Part shown: positions 35,867 to 44,718 of the stretch, piece by piece | How positions within the stretch are numbered: position 1 is the stretch's first letter | How the letters are laid out: each line of letters starts with the position of its first letter | Assembly: GCF_000348745.1 (NCBI RefSeq) | Contig: NC_020812.1 | Coordinates: 124,001-188,000 of the forward strand | Source: Micavibrio aeruginosavorus EPB | Lineage (GTDB): Bacteria; Pseudomonadota; Alphaproteobacteria; Micavibrionales; Micavibrionaceae | Direction: 5' to 3' | Length of the DNA: 64,000 nt | Position numbers and translations under genes: made by a program | The notes under the pieces: model-generated | Database searches by the model: none | Told to the model about the DNA's origin: nothing | Seen by the model: the letters and a program-made list of their open reading frames with translations, nothing else

Positions 35867-37996
35867 ATGGGGGCTTCACGCTTTTTGTCAGGGTTTTTGC
35901 CCGTTTTGGGCCTGTTTCTGCTGCTGTGCGGTGGAACGGGCCCGGCGTATGCGGCCTGTGGGTCTCCGGCGGGGGATGCGGGGGATTTGATCTGGTCCTC
36001 GGCGGGGAATGTTCCGGCTTATTGTAATGACACGGACTGGGTGGCGTTTCCTGCGGGCACCGGATCCGCTGTGCCGACCCAGCTGGGGTTCACGCTGAAC
36101 AACCCGGTGGCGTCGGTGTCTGATTTTTTCGGGAACAAGGTGGCCATTTCGGGCGATCTGATTGTTGTTGGTGCCCATCTAGAAGATTTTGGCGGTTTTT
36201 CTGATTCTGGGGCGGCGTATGTCTTTAATGCGTCCACGGGGGCGCTGGTGAGTACACTGAATAACCCGGACCCAACGGTGCAGGATTATTTTGGAATCAG
36301 TGTTGCCATTTCCGGCAATATGGCTGTTGTCGGCGCGTATCAGGATGATCCCGGCGGAACCACCAGTGCGGGAACGGCGTATGTGTTTAACGCCACCACG
36401 GGGGCGTTGGTGGCCACATTAAATAAACCGGTGCCGGTGGCATATGATTTGTTCGGCATTGGTGTTGGGATTGATGGCAATCTGGCGATTGTTGGGGCGT
36501 ATCATGATGACCCGGGGGCGGTGTCCTTTGCCGGTGCGGCGTATGTGTTTAATGCCACCACAGGGGCATTGATCTCGACGTTGGTCAGTCCGAATGTGCA
36601 AGGATCCGGTTTTTTTGGGAACAGCGTATCGATCAGCGGCAATCTGGCCGCGGTCAGTGCGAATGGCGAAGACCCCGGTGGTGTCAACAATGCGGGTGCG
36701 GCGTATGTGTTTAATGCCACCACAGGGGCTTTGGTCGCGACTCTGGCTAATCCGGACCCCACGGATGGCGATTCCTTTGGCAGCAACATTGCGATCAATG
36801 GAAATATTGTCGCCGTGGGCGCGCATACGGACGATGTTGGCGGCACCAGTGATGTGGGGTCGGCCTATACGTTTAATGCGACCACGGGGGCTTTGCTGGC
36901 CACGTTGGTCAAACCGGATCCGCTGGCCAGCGACTTTTTTGGAGTGTCCGTATCTGTATCGGATGGGCTTGTGGTGGTAGGGTCGCGCCAGGCTGATGTT
37001 GGTGGCAATGGAAATGCTGGTGCGGCTTATGTATTTGATGCGACCACGGGTGATGTGTTGCGCACGTTGTCCAACCCCGCGCCGGCTGCCAATGATTATT
37101 TTGGATCTGGGGTCGGTCTGTCCGGGGGGCGGGCTGTTGTCGGAGCTTTTGGCAAAACGCCGGGGGCGTTTTCATCCGAGGGTGCGGCGTATGTGTTTCT
37201 ACCGGGGACTGGTGGCACGGGCTGTTTGACCCCGGCGGGTGTTTTGGGGGACATCGTATACAATAACGTTGCCCACGTTCTGCAATATTGTGATGGTGGA
37301 GCATGGATCGCGGCCGGTACACCGGGCAATGGTGGTGCCGGGTGCGTCAATCCATCCGGTGATGCCGGCGATGTCGTGTATAATTCCACCCATCATTACC
37401 TGCAATATTGCGAAGGTGACGCGTGGGTGGGTATTGGCCGTTATAATGAGGCAACATTGTCGCCTAAGGGCTGTTCTGTCATTGGGGATACGTGTACCGA
37501 TGGAACGATTTATGCGGGTCTGACGCCGGATGGCAATGTGCGTATGTATATAACGGCGGCCAACGGGCCAACGCGTGAACCGTTCAACGCGGGGAATGTG
37601 GGTGCATCGCGGACAGACACATCGATGATCAATTGCGTAACCCCCTTTACCAATGCGGGCTGTATTCAGGGTGAGGCGAACACCGCCATCCTGGTTGTGG
37701 ATGATTCGGACAGTGTAACGCCCGGGGTTCAGTCGCACGATGCAGCGGCCTATTGCTACAATTTGGTTGCCCACGGTCGCGACGATTGGTATTTGCCGGC
37801 CCGTAATGAGCTCAGAGAGATTTTTGACAACCTGGGCCCGGTGCCAAATTATGGTTTCACGTCCACGCCTGATTCATATTATTACTCGTCATCCGAAGAA
37901 AGCGCGACCAATGGCTGGGGCGTGGCCTTTGTCAACGGCAACTATTATGCCGGCGACAAGGCCAATAACTATCACGTGCGCTGCGCGCGCAAATAG
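35867..37996 (+). CDS. Secreted 7-blade FG-GAP propeller with DUF1566-like C terminus
   Basis: Protein of 709 residues. Signal peptide (FLSGFLPVLGLFLLLCGG, AYA site), cassette CGSPAG...AYCNDTDW, seven FG-GAP_2 repeats, two cassettes (LTPAG...LQYC, NPSG...LQYC), then about 180 residues ending in a DUF1566-type domain: HGRDDWYLPARNELREIF, SSSEESATNGWGVAF and YHVRCARK. DUF1566 is common in secreted and surface proteins of predatory and environmental bacteria; its function is not established. An in-frame GTG/ATG run upstream exists, but ATG 35867 has the correct ribosome site and aligns with the 11436 paralogue. Confidence 0.85.
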   Translation: MGASRFLSGFLPVLGLFLLLCGGTGPAYAACGSPAGDAGDLIWSSAGNVPAYCNDTDWVAFPAGTGSAVPTQLGFTLNNPVASVSDFFGNKVAISGDLIVVGAHLEDFGGFSDSGAAYVFNASTGALVSTLNNPDPTVQDYFGISVAISGNMAVVGAYQDDPGGTTSAGTAYVFNATTGALVATLNKPVPVAYDLFGIGVGIDGNLAIVGAYHDDPGAVSFAGAAYVFNATTGALISTLVSPNVQGSGFFGNSVSISGNLAAVSANGEDPGGVNNAGAAYVFNATTGALVATLANPDPTDGDSFGSNIAINGNIVAVGAHTDDVGGTSDVGSAYTFNATTGALLATLVKPDPLASDFFGVSVSVSDGLVVVGSRQADVGGNGNAGAAYVFDATTGDVLRTLSNPAPAANDYFGSGVGLSGGRAVVGAFGKTPGAFSSEGAAYVFLPGTGGTGCLTPAGVLGDIVYNNVAHVLQYCDGGAWIAAGTPGNGGAGCVNPSGDAGDVVYNSTHHYLQYCEGDAWVGIGRYNEATLSPKGCSVIGDTCTDGTIYAGLTPDGNVRMYITAANGPTREPFNAGNVGASRTDTSMINCVTPFTNAGCIQGEANTAILVVDDSDSVTPGVQSHDAAAYCYNLVAHGRDDWYLPARNELREIFDNLGPVPNYGFTSTPDSYYYSSSEESATNGWGVAFVNGNYYAGDKANNYHVRCARK

Positions 37997-38066
37997 GCGA
38001 TATATCCCTAAGGGTAGATCGCTGGTTTAAGCCTCAGATAATCCTATTTTAGTACCATATGTGAAG

Positions 38067-38095
38067 CCCCGCGGCGTTTTGGCGGGGTGTATTTC
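38067..38095 (+). terminator. Possible terminator before the last propeller gene
   Basis: Hairpin CCCCGC / GCGGGG with a 9-base loop followed by TGTATTT. The T run is weak. It lies 28 bp before the preferred ATG at 38115, like the hairpin before 14343. Confidence 0.4.
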
Positions 38096-38114
38096 GTATT
38101 TGGTGTTTCTGTCT

Positions 38115-40820
38115 ATGGGTTTTCGGGTTTGCGGCGTATGGGTGTTACGCTGTGTTTTTATTTTCTGCGTTTTTCTGTGTCCTGTGGCTCCGGCGTGGGC
38201 CGCCTGCTCCGGGCCATCCGGTGTTGCGGGCGATTTAATCTGGGATAATACCGCCAATACACCGGCCTACTGTAACGATGCGCGCTGGGTGCATTTTCCT
38301 GCGGGCATGGCTGGAGATGATTACACGGCAACGCTGTTGCTTCCCAATCCAGGGGTTGTGGCTGATGATGATTTCGGATCATCGCTGGGTGTGTCCGATG
38401 GAAAAATCATTGTCGGTGTGCGTATGCGCGATGTGTCCGGTGTGGCCAATTCCGGGCAGGCCCATATTTATGATGCTGAAACTGGACAGCGTCTTGTGAC
38501 GCTGGTTAACCCTGATAATACCGCAGGGGACCAGTTTGGGCACGGTGTGGACATTGATGGCAATCTGGCTGTGGTTGGTACGCCCGTAAACACGGTGGGC
38601 GGCATTGCTCAGGCGGGGTCGGCCTATGTTTACAACGCGACGACGGGGGCGCTGGTTTCAACGATCAATAATCCCTCACCCGGAAACATGGACTGGGTTG
38701 GATATGATGCGGCCATATCCGGCGCGGTTGTTGTGACCGGCGCACCGCAAAACGATTCCGGCTTTACTGACAATGGGTCTATTCATGCCTTTAATGCCAA
38801 CACGGGGGCGTTGTTGTGGGGTGTCAATGCGCCGGGCGCGGCCAATGGTGACTGGTTCGGAGCGGCGGTGGATATTGATGGCGATTTGGTGATTGCGGGC
38901 GCACATCTCAAAGATCCTGGAGGAATTAGCAATGCCGGGGCGTCCTATGTGTTCAATGCGGTGGATGGGTCATTGGTGGCCACGCTGAACAACCCTAATC
39001 CGGGGGCCAATGACAATTTTGGTCGGGCGGTTGCGATTCACGGCACAGTGGCCGTGGTCGGGGCCTATGGTGATACATCCGGCGGTGTGACCAATGCTGG
39101 AGCGGCCTATGTGTTCAATGCGCAAACGGGGGCTCTGATCTCAACACTCGAAAATCCTGATCCGGAAGATTCAGATAATTTTGGCATGGCGGTTGCGATC
39201 AATGGGAATATTGCCGTTGTTGGGGCGCGGTGGGCCAATATCAATGGGTTGGACAATGCCGGGATAGCGTATGTGTTCAATGCGACAACAGGTGACTTAC
39301 TGGATACTATATATAACCCTGCGCCAGCGGCTTCGGATACGTTCGGGTCACAGGTTCAGGTTTCGGACGGAGTAATTTTTGTGTCCGCCCGTGGCGATCT
39401 TTCCGGCGGTGTTGAAAATGCGGGGGCTGTTTACGTTTATAATAAAAAGCGCCCAAAATTTCAGAGCGCGACGGATCGAACCAAAATCGACAACCCCCTG
39501 CCCGAGGCCAATGACCGTTTCGGGGTCAGTGTGGGCATGTCGGGTGCTCTGGCTGTGGTTGGTTCATATCAGGACAATGTGGGCGGGTTTGATAATGCCG
39601 GGTCGGCGCATGTTTACAATGTGCGTTCGGGGCAACCTGTTGCTGTCTTGAATAACCCGACGCCAGCGGCCAGCGATATTTTTGGGTGGGAGGTCGCGCT
39701 AGACGGTAATATTGCCGTTGTGGGCTCAAACCAGAAAGATGTTGGCGGTGTTGTGGATACCGGCCAGGCCTATATTTTCAACGCCACCGCTGGCGCTCTT
39801 TTATTCACGCTGGACAATCCTGCGCCGCAAACGACGGATGTCTTTGGTATCAATGTGCGCATTGACGGGAATTATGTCGCCGTTGCGGCCACGCTGGACA
39901 ATCCGGGCGGTGTGAATGATGCGGGCAGCGTCTATGTTTTCAACGCATCAACTGGCGCTTTGGTTTCCACCATTCCCAATCCTGCCCCCGCGGCGACGGA
40001 TCGGTTTGGTGGGGGGCTCGATATATCGGGCAACCTTGTGGCGGTGGGGGCGTATTGGGATGATCCGGGCGGTGTTGCGGATGCGGGAACCGCCTATGTG
40101 TTTAATGCCACGACGGGGGCGTTGGTGTCCACGCTGAACAATCCGGCTCCGGCCAGTGGCGATGAATTTGGGTATGAAGTGCGCGTAGATGGAGATCTGG
40201 TGGCCGTTGGGGCGTGGCATGACGATCCCGACGGGGTCAGTGATGCGGGAACGGTGTATGTGTTTAATGCCACGACGGGGGCGTTGGTTGCAACGCTCTC
40301 AAATCCCGATCCGTTGGCCAGCGACCATTTCGGTGCGCGCCTGTCGATCGAGGGGCATCTGGTTTTTGTGGCGGCGCATGCCAGGGATGTTGGCGGCATC
40401 ATCGATGCGGGGATCGTCTATGTGTTTGATGCGATGACGGGCGCGTTGCTGGATACGATTGATAACCCTGCCCCGGAGACCGGCGATTCCTTTGGTCGCG
40501 GCATTTCCGCCGACGGGGGCTCCGTTCTGATTGGCGCTCTGGGACACGGTGTTGGTGGGGTTGCGGGGGCGGGAACGGTGTATCTGTTTTCACCGTCCTG
40601 TACAAATCCTGATGGTGTTGTTGGTGATATTACCTACAACACCACGCACCATCTTTTGCAGTATTGCGCGGGCGGGGACTGGATTGGTGCGGGGCCGATT
40701 GGGGATGGTGGCGGCGGTTGCGCGGGCCCGGCCGGAATCGAGGGTGATCTCATGTACAACTCTACGCATAATTATCTCCAGTATTGTGAGGGGGATAATT
40801 GGATCGGGATCGGGTATTAA
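38115..40820 (+). CDS. Secreted 14-blade (7+7) FG-GAP propeller protein
   Basis: Protein of 901 residues from ATG 38115. Signal peptide with hydrophobic VLRCVFIFCVFLCP and site AWA, N-terminal cassette CSGPSG...AYCNDARW, fourteen FG-GAP_2 repeats and two C-terminal cassettes (NPDG...LQYC, GPAG...LQYC). The two sets of seven are joined by a charged linker (NKKRPKFQSATDRTK) near residue 455. A GTG at 38061 would add 18 residues, but it overlaps a hairpin and lengthens the signal region. It is convergent with aroA, 9 bp apart. Confidence 0.84.
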   Translation: MGFRVCGVWVLRCVFIFCVFLCPVAPAWAACSGPSGVAGDLIWDNTANTPAYCNDARWVHFPAGMAGDDYTATLLLPNPGVVADDDFGSSLGVSDGKIIVGVRMRDVSGVANSGQAHIYDAETGQRLVTLVNPDNTAGDQFGHGVDIDGNLAVVGTPVNTVGGIAQAGSAYVYNATTGALVSTINNPSPGNMDWVGYDAAISGAVVVTGAPQNDSGFTDNGSIHAFNANTGALLWGVNAPGAANGDWFGAAVDIDGDLVIAGAHLKDPGGISNAGASYVFNAVDGSLVATLNNPNPGANDNFGRAVAIHGTVAVVGAYGDTSGGVTNAGAAYVFNAQTGALISTLENPDPEDSDNFGMAVAINGNIAVVGARWANINGLDNAGIAYVFNATTGDLLDTIYNPAPAASDTFGSQVQVSDGVIFVSARGDLSGGVENAGAVYVYNKKRPKFQSATDRTKIDNPLPEANDRFGVSVGMSGALAVVGSYQDNVGGFDNAGSAHVYNVRSGQPVAVLNNPTPAASDIFGWEVALDGNIAVVGSNQKDVGGVVDTGQAYIFNATAGALLFTLDNPAPQTTDVFGINVRIDGNYVAVAATLDNPGGVNDAGSVYVFNASTGALVSTIPNPAPAATDRFGGGLDISGNLVAVGAYWDDPGGVADAGTAYVFNATTGALVSTLNNPAPASGDEFGYEVRVDGDLVAVGAWHDDPDGVSDAGTVYVFNATTGALVATLSNPDPLASDHFGARLSIEGHLVFVAAHARDVGGIIDAGIVYVFDAMTGALLDTIDNPAPETGDSFGRGISADGGSVLIGALGHGVGGVAGAGTVYLFSPSCTNPDGVVGDITYNTTHHLLQYCAGGDWIGAGPIGDGGGGCAGPAGIEGDLMYNSTHNYLQYCEGDNWIGIGY

Positions 40821-40829
40821 AAAATTTGT

Positions 40830-42164
40830 TTAAAGATCCGCGTACATATCCTGTAGCAGTTTGATGAAATCCGGGAAGCTGGTTGCAATCGGGGACGTGT
40901 CGTCCACGCTGATGGGATTCTGGCTGGCCAGGCCCATGATCAGGAAACTCATCGCGATGCGGTGATCCAGCGCGGTTTCGATTGCGCCGCCGCCCTCGGG
41001 GGTGTGGCCGGTGCCGTGGATGATCAAACTGTCTTCGCCTGCCTCAACGCGCACGCCACACGCATCCAATCCTGTGGCCATCATGGCCAGGCGGTCGCTT
41101 TCCTTCACGCGCAATTCGGCCAGGTTGGTCATGGTGGTTGTGCCTTGCGCAAAGGCGGCGGCAATGCACAGGATGGGGACTTCGTCGATCATGCTGGGGA
41201 TGCGCTCGGGTGGGACCGTGATGCCCTGTAGCGCCCCGGTATAACGCACCGTTATATCGGCGATGCGTTCGCCGGCTTCGGTGCGGATGTTTTTAAATTC
41301 AATGTCCGCGCCCATCTCTTTCAACGTGTCATATAATCCGATACGGCGGGGGTTGATGCCGATGCGGGGCAGGGTGATGTCGGACCCTGGCACGATCAAT
41401 GCGGCCACGGTCAGGAAGGCGGCGGATGACGGATCGCCGGGGACGTCAATCGCACATCCCTGCAAGACATGGCCGCCATCAATGTGGATGGCATCGGTCA
41501 GGCCGGAAATTTTTTCAATGCGAACCGGAATGCCGAAATGGCGCAACATGTTTTCGGTGTGGTCACGGGTGGGGTGTTCCTCGATCACCGTGGTGGTGCC
41601 ATTGGCGCGCAGGCCAGCCAGCAAGACGGCCGATTTTACCTGGGCCGACGCTACGGGCAGGGTGTATTTGATGGGCTTTAATGAATCACTGCCACGCATC
41701 GTCATGGGCAATTTGCCGCCGTCGCGGGCCAAAAACACCGCGCCCATTTGTTCCAACGGCGTGATGACGCGGCCCATCGGACGTTTGATGAGCGAGGCGT
41801 CGCCCGTCAATGTCGCGGTGATGGCGTGCCCGGCCATAATCCCGGCCAGCAGGCGTGTCGATGTGCCGGAATTGCCCATGTCCAGAACATGGTCCGGGCT
41901 GTGCAGGCCCTTGGTGCCGACGCCGTGTACACGCCATAGCCCATCATCACCCGATGATATGCGCGCCCCCATCGCGGACAGGGCCGCGGCTGTCGCCAGA
42001 ACGTCGCCGCCTTCCAACAATCCGGAAATGATCGTTTCGCCATGCGCCAGCGCCCCAAGCATCAAGGCGCGGTGTGAAATGGATTTGTCGCCCGGAATCT
42101 TCACCCGGCCCATCAGGGCGGGGCATTGGCGGGATGTCATTGGTCGGTGCATGGAAGGGCGCAT
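40830..42164 (-). CDS. aroA: 5-enolpyruvylshikimate-3-phosphate synthase
   Basis: Sixth step of the shikimate pathway. It has 444 residues with GDKSISHRALMLGALA near residue 25, LDMGNSGTSTRLLAG, TGDASLIKRPM, ASAQVKSAVLLAGL, and C-terminal RVKESDRLAMMATGL and DHRIAMSFLIMGL. The sequence keeps the alanine in NSGTS-T rather than showing anything unusual. Starts at 42152 and 42140 are alternatives. Normally followed by cmk and rpsA; here they are separated by the plus-strand propeller block. Confidence 0.95.
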   Translation of the reverse strand: MRPSMHRPMTSRQCPALMGRVKIPGDKSISHRALMLGALAHGETIISGLLEGGDVLATAAALSAMGARISSGDDGLWRVHGVGTKGLHSPDHVLDMGNSGTSTRLLAGIMAGHAITATLTGDASLIKRPMGRVITPLEQMGAVFLARDGGKLPMTMRGSDSLKPIKYTLPVASAQVKSAVLLAGLRANGTTTVIEEHPTRDHTENMLRHFGIPVRIEKISGLTDAIHIDGGHVLQGCAIDVPGDPSSAAFLTVAALIVPGSDITLPRIGINPRRIGLYDTLKEMGADIEFKNIRTEAGERIADITVRYTGALQGITVPPERIPSMIDEVPILCIAAAFAQGTTTMTNLAELRVKESDRLAMMATGLDACGVRVEAGEDSLIIHGTGHTPEGGGAIETALDHRIAMSFLIMGLASQNPISVDDTSPIATSFPDFIKLLQDMYADL

Positions 42165-42190
42165 AAATGTTTAAAATCCATCATGAAAAA

Positions 42191-42215
42191 AGGGAGCTGA
42201 ATGGCTCCCTCTTTT
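42191..42215 (-). terminator. Terminator of the GGDEF-EAL gene
   Basis: Stem AGGGAGC / GCTCCCT with loop TGAATG, followed on the minus strand by a run of T, about 35 bp beyond the stop. Confidence 0.8.
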
Positions 42216-42248
42216 GTAATCCTTCTATGCCTTAAAGCCAAGATGGGT

Positions 42249-44447
42249 TCATCCGTCAAACTGGGACAAATTCCCGTCATAGCTGGTGATAAAGCTCTTG
42301 AATTTCACCAGCGGGATCGGGCGGGAATAGCGGAAGCCCTGAACCTCGTCGCAACCCTCGGCGATCAGGAAGGCTTCGTGTTCGCGCGTTTCCACGCCCT
42401 CGGCAATAACTTTCAGGTTCAGCGAGTGACCCAGGCCTACAATCGTTCTGGCGATCGCCGCATCATCCGGGTTGTTCAACGCATTCCGGATGAAGGACTG
42501 GTCAATTTTCAGACGGTCAATCGGGAATTGACGCAGGTAGGACAGGGATGAGTAGCCCGTGCCAAAATCGTCAATCGCCAGTTCAACGCCCAATCCGTGC
42601 AATTCCTGCAACGTGTGGATGGTGTGCTGGATATCGTCCATAAACACGCTTTCCGTGACTTCCAGTTCCAGCAGTTTGGGGTTCAACCCGGTCTTGTTCA
42701 AGATGCCGCGGACATAGGACACGATATCGCTTTGATAAAATTGTGCCCCGGATACGTTGATGGCGATCCGGATATCGTGGCCATTGCGGTTCCATTCCGC
42801 TGCGGCCTCGCACGCCTGGGCCAAGACCCATTCGCCAATCGGCACGATCAGGCCGGATTGTTCCGCGACCGGAATAAAATCGGCCGGGGATATGTACGCG
42901 CCGCCTTCTTTGCTGTTGTCGGGTTTGAACCAACGCAACAACGCTTCGGCACCGATAACCTTGCCGGTTTTCAAATCCAGCTGCGGCTGGTAATGCAGAT
43001 CCAGTTGGTTTTTATCCAAAGCTTCGCGCAAATCGCGCAACATCTGGAATCGTTGCTGAACGGCACGGTCGAAATCTTCGGAATATTCCTTGACCTGATC
43101 GCGCCCCTCTTCTTTTGCGCGGTTCAGGGCGATATCGGCGTTTTTCAACACCTGATCCGGGTCGATGCCATCATCCGGGAATGTGGCCACGCCGATGGAG
43201 GCGCGGATCTGGAATTGTTCGTTGAAGACGCGGAACGGTTCGGACCGGATCACGCCCATGACGCGGTCGGCGATATCGCGCGCGACCAATCCACCCGACA
43301 GGGCGACGGTAATGGCAAATTCATCCTCGCCCGACCTGGCCACGGTGGCGGATTCGGGCAGGGAACTGCGCAAACGTTTACCAACGGCGCGCAAAATGGC
43401 GTCACCAATATTGTGACCCATCGTGTCGTTGACGTCCTTGAAATGGTCCAGATCCAGCGCGACGACGGCAAATCGCGTCATATTGTCGGCGGCATCCCGG
43501 CTGCGGGCGTGTTCGTTCAAATTCATCACGAACTGCGTCCGATTGGGCAGCCCGGTTAGTGTGTCGTAATAGGCCAGTTTGTGAATCTGGTCCTCGGCCG
43601 CGGCGCGAATGCGGCGGATATTGTCGGCGTTTTGTTCAATCAAATTATGCGACAGCGCAATGGCCCCGCCAATTTCGTCGGCCGGATCATAGGGGGAATC
43701 GGGCAATTGCGGGTTTTCCGGATGTTCGGCGGCCATGCGCAGATTGTTGCGCATAAACATCACCGGCTCCAGAAGCCAGCGGCCCAACGCCACCATCAAT
43801 ACGGTCGTCACGAATGCAGACATCAGCATCATGACGGTCAATGTTTGTTTCACATACGCAATCACCTGTGGCTGAACCGCAGAGGCATCAATGCGCACGA
43901 CGATGTTGTACGGGCGTCCCAGTGAAGATGGGCGGAACACCGTTTCATAAATATCCCCGTTATTGGTGCGCAATGTCCGTGTCACGCTGTTGGGGTCGCT
44001 CAATGTAATGGTTGTCGGTTCGCCATAACTGCGCAAAAAGTTCAAATCGGCTGCGTAAATTGCCAGCCCGCGTACTTTTGTCGTGGAGAGCAGGCGGCGA
44101 ATGCCAGTGTCGTTCAGTGGCGAAGTGTAATAATCCGGCACATCTTCGATCATCAACGGGACGATGGCGGTGCGCGCCGTGTCCGACAATTCCGCCAGGC
44201 GGTCATTGGCATAGGTGTTGACCGTGATCCACAGCGTAAAGACCTGCACGATCAGGATGGTCAAAAACACAACCATGGCGACGCGCCAGCTCAGCCGGCT
44301 GCGCCAGATCTGCGCCGGGGAATAGAGGAGTTGGTCGGTCAGGCTGCGCTTTTTAACCTGTGTTCTGTTTCGCTTCGCCTTGGCCACCGTTGAAAACCCG
44401 CTCGAATGAATCCGGGATTGAAGATGCATTTTAGACCGTAATCCCAC
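42249..44447 (-). CDS. Membrane GGDEF-EAL protein, probable c-di-GMP phosphodiesterase
   Basis: Protein of 732 residues: TM1 (WRVAMVVFLTILIVQVFTLW), periplasmic domain of about 130 residues, TM2 (VMMLMSAFVTTVLMVALG), HAMP-like linker, GGDEF and EAL domains. The GGDEF signature is altered to SGEDEF (second Gly to Glu), so cyclase activity is doubtful. The EAL domain keeps EALLRW, NVSGAQF, LEVTES, AIDDFGTGYSSL, KIDQSFI, AEGVET and QGFRYSRP, so it should hydrolyse cyclic di-GMP. The 271 bp upstream (44448-44718) carry no gene. Confidence 0.9.
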   Translation of the reverse strand: MGLRSKMHLQSRIHSSGFSTVAKAKRNRTQVKKRSLTDQLLYSPAQIWRSRLSWRVAMVVFLTILIVQVFTLWITVNTYANDRLAELSDTARTAIVPLMIEDVPDYYTSPLNDTGIRRLLSTTKVRGLAIYAADLNFLRSYGEPTTITLSDPNSVTRTLRTNNGDIYETVFRPSSLGRPYNIVVRIDASAVQPQVIAYVKQTLTVMMLMSAFVTTVLMVALGRWLLEPVMFMRNNLRMAAEHPENPQLPDSPYDPADEIGGAIALSHNLIEQNADNIRRIRAAAEDQIHKLAYYDTLTGLPNRTQFVMNLNEHARSRDAADNMTRFAVVALDLDHFKDVNDTMGHNIGDAILRAVGKRLRSSLPESATVARSGEDEFAITVALSGGLVARDIADRVMGVIRSEPFRVFNEQFQIRASIGVATFPDDGIDPDQVLKNADIALNRAKEEGRDQVKEYSEDFDRAVQQRFQMLRDLREALDKNQLDLHYQPQLDLKTGKVIGAEALLRWFKPDNSKEGGAYISPADFIPVAEQSGLIVPIGEWVLAQACEAAAEWNRNGHDIRIAINVSGAQFYQSDIVSYVRGILNKTGLNPKLLELEVTESVFMDDIQHTIHTLQELHGLGVELAIDDFGTGYSSLSYLRQFPIDRLKIDQSFIRNALNNPDDAAIARTIVGLGHSLNLKVIAEGVETREHEAFLIAEGCDEVQGFRYSRPIPLVKFKSFITSYDGNLSQFDG

Positions 44448-44718
44448 ACATAAAACTATCGTTACATCGCCGTTGATAATGTGCGCAGATTACCCCCATC
44501 CGCCTAGAACAGGCGGGTATTGACGTCCCACACACGACTCCGATTATGGCCGGGAAGTGTTAAAAACAACTTTAAAAACCGCGGAAAAAAGGTAAAAAGA
44601 CGCCTTGTAACGCCCTGATTTTCAATATTTATCAGGGTTCGCTAAAAAATTTTACGTTTTTGATTAAAATTTTTCGCAATTTGCATCCATCTCTGCAATC
44701 CGGGGGCATTGCCCCGGT

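Noticed and set aside
42597-43559. 320-codon plus-strand open frame antisense to the GGDEF-EAL gene
   Set aside because: It is the complement of a conserved coding region; composition and repeats follow the real gene.
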